Source: Azospirillum thiophilum (GTDB lineage: Bacteria; Pseudomonadota; Alphaproteobacteria; Azospirillales; Azospirillaceae). From it: a DNA stretch of 64,000 nt. A program made the translations under genes and the position numbers. The notes beneath the pieces are model-generated. The model was not told the origin of the DNA, made no database searches, and saw only the letters and a list, made by a program, of their open reading frames with translations. Positions 45,947 through 54,933 of this stretch are shown here, piece by piece; position 1 is the first letter of the stretch; each line of letters opens with the position of its first letter. The stretch spans positions 1,293,501 through 1,357,500 of the forward strand of contig NZ_CP012401.1 in the NCBI RefSeq assembly GCF_001305595.1, in the 5' to 3' direction.

Positions 45947-46255
45947 TCAATGCCGCTGTTGCGGACCCGCGCTACGGCTCGGGGAATGGCGGCGGTCGAA
46001 GGGGTTGGGGTGGCGGGTGCAGGTGGCGTGATAGAGCCGCATCAAGGACACGACGTCCGCCGGACGATGGCGGTTGGCAGCGCACAGATTGTCCCACACC
46101 ATCTGGCGGACGGCCGCGTCGCCCCAGGGTTCATGCAGCAGGGCGGCGCCCTTTTCCAGCGCGGCCATGAAGGGGAGATGTTCGTGGGCGGCGATCTGAG
46201 CCACCTCGTCCGCCTCGAGTTCGGCAAGGCACAGACAATCTTCGACCGTGAGCAT
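45947..46255 (-). CDS. Hypothetical small acidic protein
   Basis: 102 residues from the ATG at 46255, preceded by ggagg 6 bases upstream. A helical Glu/Ala-rich core (TVEDCLCLAELEADEVAQIAAHEHLPFMAALEKGAALL) is followed by WGDAAVRQMVWDNLCAAN and a basic, disordered tail (FDRRHSPSRSAGPQQRH). No family recognised. The frame could open further upstream, but those codons lack a ribosome-binding site. Confidence 0.55.
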   Translation of the reverse strand: MLTVEDCLCLAELEADEVAQIAAHEHLPFMAALEKGAALLHEPWGDAAVRQMVWDNLCAANRHRPADVVSLMRLYHATCTRHPNPFDRRHSPSRSAGPQQRH

Positions 46256-46493
46256 GGCAACCTCCATCCGTGGCGCCATGGCCGTCGGCGGGGTTTCACC
46301 CGTCAGCCGCCGTGGTGTTGTTTGTATTCGTAAGAATTGAGGGGCCGGCGTGTACCGGTCCTCCTGTATAACAACTTCCGCTAATCTTTCCCAGCACCGG
46401 CAAGCGCCGGCCATGGCCAAGTGGCGTCACTGCGGCGGAATGACGCGCGACTTGCGGCGACTGCGAAATGACTTTCGGCGTTGCAGCAGCGCC

Positions 46494-47360
46494 TCAATCC
46501 TCGCCGACGCGCTGGCTTTCCTGGTAGCGGAAGGGATTGGCCGGGTAGACGCCCAGGATCTTCACCTCGCGGGCGAAGAAATCCAGCTCCTCCAGGGCGA
46601 GGCGCAGCGGGCGCTCGTCCGGGTGGCCCTCCACGTCGGCATAGAACTGGGTCTGGGTGAAGCGGCCGCCGACCATGTAGCTTTCCAGCTTGGTCATGTT
46701 GACGCCGTTGGTGGCGAAGCCGCCCAGCGCCTTGTACAGCGCGGCCGGCACGCTGCGGACGCGGAAGACGAAGGTGGTGATCGTCTTGCAGGATCCCAGC
46801 GCCGGCAGCTTCGGCTCGCGCGCCAGGATCAGGAAGCGGGTGGTGTTGTGGGCCGCATCCTCGAACCCGGCCTTGAGGATGGCCAGCCCGTAGATCTCCG
46901 CGGCGAGCGACGAGGCGATGGCGGCATGGCGCGGGTCGTTCAGGGCGGCGATCTCCTTCGCGGCCCCTGCCGTGTCGGCATGGTTGATCGTCTGCAGGCC
47001 CAGGTCGCGGATACCGGCCTGGCATTGCGACAGCGCCTGGATGTGGCTGCGCACCGTCTCCAGCCCCTCCAGCGTGGCGCCCTTGGGTGCCAGAAGCTGA
47101 TGGTTCACCCGCTGGAAATGCTCGCCGATGATGTGCAGGCCGCCGTCCGGCAGCAGATAATGGTTGTCGGCGACGCGGCCGGCGATGGAGTTCTCCACCG
47201 GGATCATCGCCAGCGACGCCCGCCCCTCGCGCACCGCGGCGAAGGCGTCCTCGAAGGTCGCGCAGGGCATCGTCGTCATGGTCGGCCGCGCGTTGCGGCA
47301 GGCCAGGTCCGAATAGGCGCCGGGGAAGCCCTGGAAGGCGATGATGTTGGACGTGGCCAT
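46494..47360 (-). CDS. pheA: Prephenate dehydratase with ACT domain
   Basis: 288 residues. It converts prephenate to phenylpyruvate in phenylalanine synthesis. N-terminal catalytic domain: AFQGFPGAYSDLACR, IPVENSIAGRVADNHYLL, and AAHNTTRFLILAR with the catalytic Thr. The C-terminal ACT domain (about 200-280) has VPAALYKALGGFATNGVNMTKLESYMVGG, the phenylalanine-binding region. It lacks a chorismate mutase domain. It follows kdsB by 55 bases, so the two are probably co-transcribed. Confidence 0.96.
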   Translation of the reverse strand: MATSNIIAFQGFPGAYSDLACRNARPTMTTMPCATFEDAFAAVREGRASLAMIPVENSIAGRVADNHYLLPDGGLHIIGEHFQRVNHQLLAPKGATLEGLETVRSHIQALSQCQAGIRDLGLQTINHADTAGAAKEIAALNDPRHAAIASSLAAEIYGLAILKAGFEDAAHNTTRFLILAREPKLPALGSCKTITTFVFRVRSVPAALYKALGGFATNGVNMTKLESYMVGGRFTQTQFYADVEGHPDERPLRLALEELDFFAREVKILGVYPANPFRYQESQRVGED

Positions 47361-47415
47361 GAACGGAATTCCCCCGGCGGAGCTTTGAAGGCGGAGCTGT
47401 AATGAGGTGTCGGCG

Positions 47416-48192
47416 TCAGCCGGCCTTGCGGCCGGACAGCAGGGCGCGGGCGCGCTCCAGGTCGGCGGGAGTATCGACACCCAACGGAACCGCGTCAACG
47501 ACCGCCGCGTCGATGCGCATGCCGTTGGACAGGGCGCGGAGCTGTTCCAGCCGCTCGCGCTGCTCCAGCGCCGACGGCGGCAGCGCCACGAAGCGCTCCA
47601 GCGCGGCACGGCGGTAGGCGTAGAGCCCGATGTGATGGTAGAGCGGCCCGTCGCCCGACGGCGCGGTGGCGCGGGTGAAATAGAGGGCGCGGCCCTGCCG
47701 GGCACCCTGCGGCAGCTCCAGCACCGCCTTGACGACGTTGGGGTCGCTCCTCTCCTCCTGCCGCGTGATCTCGACGACCAGCGTGGCGATGTCGACGCCC
47801 GGATCGGCCAGCGGGGCGAAGACGGCGCGCACGCTTTCCGGCTCGATGGTCGGCAGGTCGCCCTGCACGTTGACCACGGCGTCGTGCCGGCCCTCCGGGT
47901 CGATCAGCCGCAGCGCCTCGAAGATGCGGTCGGACCCCGACGGATGGTCGGGCCGGGTCAGCACCGCGGTGCCGCCGGCCGCCTCCACCGCGCGGGCGAT
48001 CTCCGGCTCGGCGCAGGCGACCACCACCGGGCCGATCTCCGACTCCATGGCGCGGTGCATCACATGGACGATCATCGGCGCGCCGAGGATGTCGGCGAGC
48101 GGCTTGCCGGGCAGGCGGGTCGAGGCCATGCGCGCCGGGATCATCACGATCGGGCTGGCGGGTCGGCCGGAAGGGCGGGCGGCGGTGGACAT
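47416..48192 (-). CDS. kdsB: 3-deoxy-manno-octulosonate cytidylyltransferase
   Basis: 258 residues from the ATG at 48192. It makes CMP-Kdo for lipopolysaccharide. Motifs: [15 protein letters not shown] near 18-32, [15 protein letters not shown] near 82-96, [12 protein letters not shown] near 108-119, and [16 protein letters not shown] near 190. Divergent from the cytochrome c gene and upstream of pheA, a conserved arrangement in this order. Confidence 0.96.
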   Translation of the reverse strand: MSTAARPSGRPASPIVMIPARMASTRLPGKPLADILGAPMIVHVMHRAMESEIGPVVVACAEPEIARAVEAAGGTAVLTRPDHPSGSDRIFEALRLIDPEGRHDAVVNVQGDLPTIEPESVRAVFAPLADPGVDIATLVVEITRQEERSDPNVVKAVLELPQGARQGRALYFTRATAPSGDGPLYHHIGLYAYRRAALERFVALPPSALEQRERLEQLRALSNGMRIDAAVVDAVPLGVDTPADLERARALLSGRKAG

Positions 48193-48518
48193 GGCGCGGA
48201 GGCTCCGGTGGGCCGGTGCCGGACGACGGGTCCGGATGGCGGCTGAGGCGCGGGCGGCGAGCCCGCGCGGGTGAAACACGGACGCCGGGCCGGCGTCAAG
48301 TGCCGGCAGTGTCCGTTTTATCCTCTTTTGCAGTGCAGCGCGATGCGCAAGCAAATTAAGAGGTTGGTGACTGCGACAAATTTGTATGCGACCTTTTTTC
48401 GCGGTCTGCCGGGCTATGACAAGCTTCGGACCGCAGGCTATGGTGACCGCGGCGCTTTTGGGGCCGCGGGCGGGAGAAACGCCGAGTGTGGTGAAATAGG
48501 GAATAAAGGGGCTCATCA
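48193..48518. other. Divergent promoter region between kdsB and cytochrome c
   Basis: 326 bases without a gene. It turns AT-richer around 48345-48420 (aagcaaattaag, gacaaatttgtatgcgaccttttttcgc), where promoters for both directions are likely. A 7-base inverted repeat (ccgcggc 48447-48453 / gccgcgg 48463-48469) lies in the cytochrome leader. Confidence 0.6.
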
Positions 48519-49058
48519 ATGAGCATGGAGTGGAACAAGCTATTCGGCGCCGTGCTGCTGGCCGGGCTGATCGCCATGTTGACCGGATTCGCGTCCAAGG
48601 TGCTGGTTCATTCGAAGCCGCTGGAAAAGAGCGTCTATGCCGTCGCGATGCCCGAGGGGACCAGCGCCCCCGCCGACAAGGGGGCCGCTCCCGCCGGCCC
48701 GGCACCGATCGCCCCCCTGCTCGCCGCCGCCAGCCCGGAGGCCGGCCAGAAGGTTGCCAAGGCCTGCGCCGCTTGCCACAGCTTCGACAAGGGCGGCGCC
48801 AACAAGGTCGGGCCGAACCTGTACGGCATCGTCGGCGGGCCGAAGGGCCATATACAGGGCTTCAGCTACTCCGACGCGCTGGTCAAGACCGGCGGCAGCT
48901 GGAGCTATGACGAGCTGAACAAGTTCCTTCACGATCCGAAGGGCTATGCCCCCGGCACCAAGATGACCTTCGCCGGGCTGAAGAAGGACGAGGACCGCGC
49001 GGCCGTCATCGCCTACCTGCGCTCGCTGGCCGACAGCCCGCAGCCGCTGCCGCAGTAA
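48519..49058 (+). CDS. cycM: Membrane-anchored class I cytochrome c
   Basis: 179 residues. One uncleaved N-terminal membrane anchor ([21 protein letters not shown]), a Pro/Ala linker ([14 protein letters not shown]) and a c-type domain (about 70-175) with the heme site CAACH near 85-89 and the distal Met in [12 protein letters not shown] near 147. Such CycM proteins carry electrons from the bc1 complex to the aa3 oxidase at the periplasmic face. Start supported by ggggctcatca upstream; a clear terminator follows at 49103. Confidence 0.9.
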   Translation: MSMEWNKLFGAVLLAGLIAMLTGFASKVLVHSKPLEKSVYAVAMPEGTSAPADKGAAPAGPAPIAPLLAAASPEAGQKVAKACAACHSFDKGGANKVGPNLYGIVGGPKGHIQGFSYSDALVKTGGSWSYDELNKFLHDPKGYAPGTKMTFAGLKKDEDRAAVIAYLRSLADSPQPLPQ

Positions 49059-49102
49059 AGCGCCAACACGCGCCCATCGAAAAAAAAGGCACATCGAAGA
49101 AG

Positions 49103-49135
49103 GCCCCGCCCCCGCAAGAGGGCGGGGCTTTTTTT
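49103..49135 (+). terminator. Rho-independent terminator of the cytochrome c gene
   Basis: A 9-base stem (gccccgccc 49103-49111 with gggcggggc 49120-49128), 8-base loop, then seven T (49129-49135). It ends 8 bases before the stop of the convergent Nudix gene. Confidence 0.92.
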
Positions 49136-49142
49136 CGGGCTC

Positions 49143-49994
49143 CTACCGCCGCAGGCCGCAGGCGATCTCCAGATAGTCGGTGTCGTTCTCCGGCGTCAGC
49201 CGGCCATGGCGGATCAGGAAGTCGGTCACCACCAGGTTGACGTTGAATTTCCAGTCGCCGCCGCTGCGCACCGACTCCGCGACCCGGTCGAGCGGCCAGA
49301 GCTCGAACGACTCGACCTCGCCGTCGGTGTTGACGGGAACGACGTCGGGCGGCAGTTCCAGGTCATAGACGAACAGGCGGTCGCGCTTCAGCCCGGCCGG
49401 GGTCTCCATCGTGTAGCTGATGGCGCCGACCGGAACGGCGCGCCCTGCGGTGGCGGCGTCGAGCCCGGCTTCCTCCGCAGCTTCCTTCTCCAGATTTTCG
49501 GCCAGGGTGAGGCCGATGGGCTGGCCGCCGGCGATCATGTTGTCGAGCTGGCCGGGCGCCACCTCGCGGTCATGGGCGCGGCGGCCCACCCACAACTGCA
49601 GGCCGCCTGCCCCGTCGCGGACGAAGCCGTTGACATGCACCCCATAGGCCTCGATGCCGAAGGCGGCCACCGCGGCGCGGTCGAGCCGGGCCAGCGGCTC
49701 GGCACCCCAGCGCGGCGTGACCGCATAATATTCCCCGCGCAAGGCGGCGACCGTTCCGCACTCCACCAGATAGGCGGCGGCATGGTCGAGCAGGGCGGAG
49801 CGCGCTTCGAAATCGCGGATCTCGGGGACCACGGTCAGCCGGTCGGCGCTGACGACGAAGCCGGGGTCGACGCCGGGCAGCGCCTCCGCCAGGGCATGGC
49901 GCACCCAGCCGACGCAATGGCCGTCCAGCTCGAATCGGCGGAAGCCGGACAGGTCGTGCGCGTTGCACGCGCGGATGTGATCGAGGAAGCTCAT
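49143..49994 (-). CDS. Nudix hydrolase with DUF4743-like N-terminal domain
   Basis: 283 residues from the ATG at 49994 (ATG at 50003 possible). The N-terminal third (FLDHIRACNAHDLSGFRRFELDGHCVGWVRH) matches the domain found before thiamine-pyrophosphokinase-associated Nudix enzymes. The Nudix region lies at about 155-185 (GGQPIGLTLAENLEKEAAEEAGLD), with the helix EKEAAEEAG fitting the REUXEE pattern loosely. It probably cleaves a nucleotide- or thiamine-related diphosphate. Convergent with the cytochrome gene. Confidence 0.8.
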   Translation of the reverse strand: MSFLDHIRACNAHDLSGFRRFELDGHCVGWVRHALAEALPGVDPGFVVSADRLTVVPEIRDFEARSALLDHAAAYLVECGTVAALRGEYYAVTPRWGAEPLARLDRAAVAAFGIEAYGVHVNGFVRDGAGGLQLWVGRRAHDREVAPGQLDNMIAGGQPIGLTLAENLEKEAAEEAGLDAATAGRAVPVGAISYTMETPAGLKRDRLFVYDLELPPDVVPVNTDGEVESFELWPLDRVAESVRSGGDWKFNVNLVVTDFLIRHGRLTPENDTDYLEIACGLRR

Positions 49995-50225
49995 GGCCAC
50001 CATCTAAGCGGGGCGCTCCGGCCGGCGCAACCGCTCTTCGCACCCCTCCTCGAAGGCGCCTCGCCGCCTCTTCCGCTTTGGACATCTTGCGCGGCCCCGG
50101 TTGCCATCGTACACCCGGCAGGTCACGAAATGACCGGCGGCCGGGACAGGGAAAGGGCGGAGCGGGTGACTGACAGCTCAACGCGGAACGGGGCGGGGCG
50201 GAACAGGGCGGTGCAGGAGACGGGC

Positions 50226-50624
50226 ATGCCTTTCGGCAGCCTGTCCGTCCTGGTGGTCGAGGACGAGTCCTTCACCCGCATGGTTCTGGCGAAGATGCTG
50301 GCCGGGCTGGGCGTCAAGGCGGTCCATCAGGCCGCCGACGGCGCGGCGGCGCTGGCCGCGGTCGACGCCCACGAGCCCGACCTGATCCTGTGCGACGTGG
50401 AGATGCAGCCGATGGACGGCTTTGGCTTCGTCCGTGCGCTGCGTGCCAGTCCCGATTCCCGGCGGCGCACCCTGCCGGTCGTCTTCATGTCCAGCCGCGT
50501 CGACGGCGACCGCGAGGCGGCGGCGCTGGCCAGCGGCGCCGATGCCGTGCTGGCCAAGCCGGCGACCCCGGCGAGCCTGCGCGACGTGCTGGGCATCCGC
50601 CGGCCGGTGGTTCCCTTCGCCTGA
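50226..50624 (+). CDS. Single-domain response regulator
   Basis: 132 residues, one CheY-like receiver. Acidic pair VVEDESFTR near 10-18, phospho-acceptor Asp in LILCDVEMQPMDGF near 56, Thr/Ser in VVFMSSR near 88, and conserved Lys in VLAKPATP near 112. The ATG at 50226 has aggag 9 bases upstream. No output domain, so it passes signals by protein contact. No kinase is adjacent. Confidence 0.92.
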   Translation: MPFGSLSVLVVEDESFTRMVLAKMLAGLGVKAVHQAADGAAALAAVDAHEPDLILCDVEMQPMDGFGFVRALRASPDSRRRTLPVVFMSSRVDGDREAAALASGADAVLAKPATPASLRDVLGIRRPVVPFA

Positions 50625-51517
50625 GCGGCGCCGTCCGACAGCCGCACCGTCCCGAATATTCCCCCTGTCCGGACGGAATTGCCTCCATCGGCGGCAACCG
50701 GCCGCTGCGGCTGGCTCTGCCTAAAAATTTCCCACTCTGTGGCATGCCTGCCAAGTGCTTGAAACAATTCGGCAATCGAACGGTAGCCCTCCACCGTGCC
50801 GCACCGTTGCCAAGCTCTCACCCAATTTCCGCCTTGTTGAGGGGGAGGATTGGGCCTCAACATGATCGCCAAGAGGTGTTGCGGTTCCCGGCCGACATAT
50901 GGCCAGCCGCAATCTCCTTTGCGGGATTTTGTTAAGGTTTGGGGTTCAGCATCGACGGTAAATCCTGGCGCCGTGCTTGGTCGAGGCGGCGCGCTTGTCT
51001 GAGGAGGGCGATGGCGTGATCAAGGGCGCCCAGTCGAACCGCACCGGGCAACATTCCCTGACTGGACGGGCAACGCCGATTGCCGCCGGTTTCACGCCGT
51101 TCACCCGCCTTGCCGCTTCTTTTCCTTTGCCGAACCTTCCGCCGCACGCGCGGGTTGAGCCGGTGCGCTCGCCGCACCAAATCTGGCCGCAGGACCTAGG
51201 TCCTATGGCCGAAGCCGGTTTCACCGCGGGCTTTCAGGCTATGGAGCCTGAGTGCCTGGAAAGCTCCAGGTGGAGCATTACATTCAAAAATGACTCGTTC
51301 GGGGGACGCCGCGTCGCAGGACGGACGGCTCCCGGCCTTCTCAGGACCGTTCCTTATACCAGACCGCTGGCTTCTACCGCTGAGCGGGGAGGCTGCGGAC
51401 CCGACGCGGTCCGCTCTTCCCCTGGAGTGCCCCTTGGATCGCGGCATGCGCCGCGCCCAACCGCCGCAGCCACCGGCGGAGCCCCGGCGCATCGGACCAG
51501 ATAAGACGGAGCGACGA
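50625..51517. other. 893-base gene-free region upstream of the prkA operon
   Basis: Short frames occur on both strands (e.g. 50977-51504 plus, 50932-51180 and 51196-51543 minus), but none has a convincing ribosome-binding site or recognisable product. The region is rich in inverted repeats: tgttgagg/cctcaaca (50835-50842/50855-50862), a 14-base palindrome aggacctaggtcct (51191-51204), caggct/agcctg (51235-51240/51245-51250) and cctgga/tccagg (51255-51260/51265-51270). It probably holds the prkA promoter and a long leader or a small RNA; no known RNA family was recognised. Confidence 0.6.
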
Positions 51518-53464
51518 ATGTTCCCGGCCGACGAACTGTTCACGCGCTATACGCAGAATTACGAGACCCGCCGCGAGACCGAGATGTCCCTGATGGACTA
51601 TCTCCAGCTGTGCCGCGACGATCCCATGTCCTACGCCTCGGCCTCCGAACGCATCCTGGCCGCCATCGGCGAACCGGAGGTGGTGGACACCGCCCGCGAC
51701 CCGCGCCTGGGCCGCATCTTCATGAACCGGACCATCAAGGTCTATCCCGCCTTTTCCGAGTTCTACGGCATGGAGGAGACGATCGAGCGGATCGTCGGCT
51801 TCTTCCGGCACGCGGCGCAGGGGCTGGAGGAGCGCAAGCAGATCCTCTACCTGCTGGGCCCGGTCGGCGGCGGCAAATCCTCGCTGGCCGAGCGGCTGAA
51901 GTCGCTCGTCGAGAAATGCCCGATCTATGTCCTGAAGGCCGGCAAGGACATCAGCCCGATCTTCGAAAGCCCGCTCGGCCTGTTCAACCCGGACGAGATC
52001 GGCGACGAGTTGGAGGACCGCTTCGGCATTCCCAAGCGCCGGCTGACCGGCCTGATGAGTCCGTGGGCGGTGAAAAGGCTCGACGAGTTCGGCGGCGACA
52101 TCAACCGCTTCAAGGTGGTGAAGCTGCACCCGAGCAAGCTGCGCCAGATCGGTGTCACCAAGACCGAGCCGGGCGACGAGAACAACCAGGACATCTCGTC
52201 GCTGGTCGGCAAGGTCGACATCCGCAAGCTGGAGATCTACAGCCAGAACGATCCCGACGCCTACAGCTTCTCCGGCGGCCTGAACCGCGCGACCCAGGGC
52301 ATGCTCGAATTCGTCGAGATGTTCAAGGCGCCGATCAAGATGCTGCATCCGCTGCTGACCGCGACGCAGGAGAGCAACTATGTCGGCTCGGAGAACATCG
52401 GCGCCATTCCCTTCCAGGGCGTGATCCTGGCCCACTCCAACGAGGCGGAGTGGCAGACCTTCAAGAACAACAAGAACAACGAAGCCTTCATCGACCGCAT
52501 CTGCGTGATCAAGGTCCCCTACTGCCTGCGGGTGGCGGAGGAGCAGAAGATCTACGAGAAGCTGGTCAACGGCTCCGACCTGTCGACGGCGCCCTGTGCG
52601 CCGGCGACGCTGGAGATGCTGGCCCGCTTCTCGGTGCTGTCGCGCCTGCGCGAGCATCCGAACTCCAGCGCCTACAGCAAGATGCGGGTCTATGACGGCG
52701 AGAGCGTCAAGGAGACCGATCCCAAGGCCAAGTCGATGCAGGAGTACAAGGACCAGGGCGGCGTCGACGAGGGCATGGGCGGCATCTCCACCCGCTTCGC
52801 CTTCAAGGTGCTGGCCTCGACCTTCAACTACGACTCGACCGAGATCTCGGCGGACCCGGTGCATCTGATGTATGTGCTGGAACAGGCGATCAAGCGCGAG
52901 CAGTTCCCGGAAGAGACCGAGAAGAAATACGTCGAGTTCATCAAGGCCGACCTCGCCCCGCGCTATGCCGAGTTCATCGGCAACGAAATCCAGAAGGCCT
53001 ATCTGGAATCCTACTCCGACTATGGCCAGAACCTGTTCGACCGCTATGTCGATTATGCCGATGCCTGGATCGAGGATCAGGACTTCAAGGATCCCGACAC
53101 CGGCCAGCTGATGAACCGCGAGCTGCTGAACCAGGAGCTGACCAAGATCGAGAAGCCGGCGGGCATCGCCAACCCGAAGGACTTCCGCAACGAGGTGGTC
53201 AAGTTCGCGCTCCGGGCGCGGGCGGCCAATGCCGGCCGCAACCCGTCCTGGACCTCCTACGAGAAGATCCGCGAGGTGATCGAGAAGCGGATGTTCAGCC
53301 AAGTCGAGGACCTGCTGCCGGTCATCAGCTTCGGGTCGAAGAAGGACGGCGACACCGAGAAGAAGCACACCGAGTTCGTCTCGCGCATGATGACCCGCGG
53401 CTACACCGAGCGGCAGGTCCGCCGGCTGGTCGAATGGTACATGCGGGTCAAGCAGGCGGGCTGA
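51518..53464 (+). CDS. prkA: PrkA/YeaG family serine protein kinase (AAA+)
   Basis: 648 residues. The N-terminal AAA+ domain carries Walker A GPVGGGKSSLAE near 108-119 and a central core with LIxGxLNRAxQGMLEFVEMFK-like GGLNRATQGMLEFVEMFK near 258. The C-terminal PrkA kinase domain spans about 400-640. With YeaH and SpoVR it forms a widespread stress and stationary-phase module (YeaGH in E. coli). The ATG at 51518 has cggagcga upstream. First gene of the three-gene operon. Confidence 0.95.
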   Translation: MFPADELFTRYTQNYETRRETEMSLMDYLQLCRDDPMSYASASERILAAIGEPEVVDTARDPRLGRIFMNRTIKVYPAFSEFYGMEETIERIVGFFRHAAQGLEERKQILYLLGPVGGGKSSLAERLKSLVEKCPIYVLKAGKDISPIFESPLGLFNPDEIGDELEDRFGIPKRRLTGLMSPWAVKRLDEFGGDINRFKVVKLHPSKLRQIGVTKTEPGDENNQDISSLVGKVDIRKLEIYSQNDPDAYSFSGGLNRATQGMLEFVEMFKAPIKMLHPLLTATQESNYVGSENIGAIPFQGVILAHSNEAEWQTFKNNKNNEAFIDRICVIKVPYCLRVAEEQKIYEKLVNGSDLSTAPCAPATLEMLARFSVLSRLREHPNSSAYSKMRVYDGESVKETDPKAKSMQEYKDQGGVDEGMGGISTRFAFKVLASTFNYDSTEISADPVHLMYVLEQAIKREQFPEETEKKYVEFIKADLAPRYAEFIGNEIQKAYLESYSDYGQNLFDRYVDYADAWIEDQDFKDPDTGQLMNRELLNQELTKIEKPAGIANPKDFRNEVVKFALRARAANAGRNPSWTSYEKIREVIEKRMFSQVEDLLPVISFGSKKDGDTEKKHTEFVSRMMTRGYTERQVRRLVEWYMRVKQAG

Positions 53465-53479
53465 CGGGCTTAATTTTGC

Positions 53480-53516
53480 TTGCCGCGGGGCCGGGTGTTG
53501 CAACGCCCCGCGGCAA
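53480..53516 (+). other. Intercistronic hairpin between prkA and yeaH
   Basis: A perfect 12-base stem (ttgccgcggggc 53480-53491 with gccccgcggcaa 53505-53516) and 13-base loop, 15 bases after the prkA stop and 72 before yeaH. No T-run follows. It may mark an mRNA processing or partial termination point that makes PrkA more abundant than its partners. Confidence 0.75.
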
Positions 53517-53587
53517 CCCCACTGTCATAGAATGCTGTCAAAGTCTGAAGGCCGCGTGACGAAACGGGTGGGAGGGCCAGCCCCTTG

Positions 53588-54880
53588 ATGAACATCATCG
53601 ACCGTCGCCTGAACCCGCAGGGCAAGAGCCTGGCCAACCGCCAGCGTTTCCTGCGCCGTGCAAAGGAACAGGTGGTCAAGGCGGTCCGCGACGCCTCCGG
53701 CAAACGGGGCATCCAGGATATCGAGAACGGCGAGAAGGTGACGATCGCCGCCGGCGGGGTGCGCGAACCCTCCTTCCACCGCGCGTCCCAGGGCGGGGTG
53801 CGCGACTATGTCGTGCCCGGCAACAAGGAGTATGTGGAAGGCGACACCATCCAGCGCCCGGACGGCGGCGGCAGCGGCCGCGGCAGCGAGGGCAGCGCCG
53901 ACGGCGAGGGCGAGGACGAGTTCCGCTTCGTCCTGTCGCGCGACGAGTTCCTCGACATCTTCCTGGAGGATCTGGAGCTTCCCGATCTGGTGAAACAGAA
54001 GGTGAAGCAGTCGGAATCGCACACGCTGACGCGGGCCGGCTATTCGGTGTCGGGGTCGCCGGCGAACCTGAACCTCGTCCGCACCATGCGGAACAGCCTG
54101 TCGCGCCGCATCGCGCTGAAACGTCCCAAGCGCGACGAGATCCTCGAGTTGCAGGAGATGCTGCGCGAGGCCGAGGAGGCCGGAGAGGATGCCGAGCAGA
54201 TCCAGGCGCTGCGCGAACAGCTCGAACGCATCGTCCTGCGCTCCCGCCGCATTCCCTTCATCGACCCGATAGACGTCCGCTACAACCGCTTCGAGACGGT
54301 GCCGAAGCCGATCGCCCAGGCGGTGATGTTCTGCCTGATGGACGTCTCCGGCTCGATGACCGAGCACATGAAGGATCTGGCCAAGCGCTTCTTCATGTTG
54401 CTGTACCTGTTCCTGCGACGGCGCTACCGCTCGGTCGACATCGTCTTCATCCGCCACACCCACGAGGCCAAGGAGGTCGACGAGGAAACCTTCTTCTACT
54501 CCACCGAGACCGGCGGCACCGTGGTCTCGACCGCGCTGGAGGAGATGCAGAAGGTGGTGCAGGAGCGCTACCCGCACAATGAATGGAACATCTACGCCGC
54601 CCAGGCGTCGGACGGCGACAACATGTCGTCGGACAACGTCAAGTCGGCGACCCTGCTGCGCGATGTCATCCTGCCGATGTGCCAGTATTTCGCCTACATC
54701 GAGGTGGCGGCGGAACACAACATGGGCCTGTCGGCGCTGGGCCGCGAGACCGAGCTGTGGCGCACCTACAAGCAGGTGCAGAGCCCGGAACGCCCGCTGG
54801 CGATGCGCCGCGTCCGCTCCCGCCGGGAGATCTTCCCGGTCTTCCGCGAGCTGTTCGCCCGCGAGAAGGCAGGGGCCTGA
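53588..54880 (+). CDS. yeaH: YeaH family protein (DUF444, VWA-like)
   Basis: 430 residues from the ATG at 53588 (a TTG at 53585 is adjacent). The N-terminus IIDRRLNPQGKSLANRQRFLRRAK is typical. An acidic Gly/Ser linker lies near 95-108. The C-terminal half is a von Willebrand A-like domain with MIDAS motif LMDVSGSMTEHM near 250 and ASDGDNMSSD near 338. It works with PrkA in a conserved stress module. Second gene of the operon. Confidence 0.95.
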   Translation: MNIIDRRLNPQGKSLANRQRFLRRAKEQVVKAVRDASGKRGIQDIENGEKVTIAAGGVREPSFHRASQGGVRDYVVPGNKEYVEGDTIQRPDGGGSGRGSEGSADGEGEDEFRFVLSRDEFLDIFLEDLELPDLVKQKVKQSESHTLTRAGYSVSGSPANLNLVRTMRNSLSRRIALKRPKRDEILELQEMLREAEEAGEDAEQIQALREQLERIVLRSRRIPFIDPIDVRYNRFETVPKPIAQAVMFCLMDVSGSMTEHMKDLAKRFFMLLYLFLRRRYRSVDIVFIRHTHEAKEVDEETFFYSTETGGTVVSTALEEMQKVVQERYPHNEWNIYAAQASDGDNMSSDNVKSATLLRDVILPMCQYFAYIEVAAEHNMGLSALGRETELWRTYKQVQSPERPLAMRRVRSRREIFPVFRELFAREKAGA

Positions 54881-54933
54881 GGGGTCATAAGGAAATCACC
54901 GCCCCCCGCGGGGGCGGCAGGGGGAGATCGAGA

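Noticed and set aside
50932-51180. Minus-strand frame resembling a protein C-terminus
   Set aside because: Arg/Gln-rich and without start signal; could be a decayed gene, but no family could be named.
50977-51504. Plus-strand frame upstream of prkA
   Set aside because: No start signal and a composition without secondary-structure pattern; more likely leader sequence.
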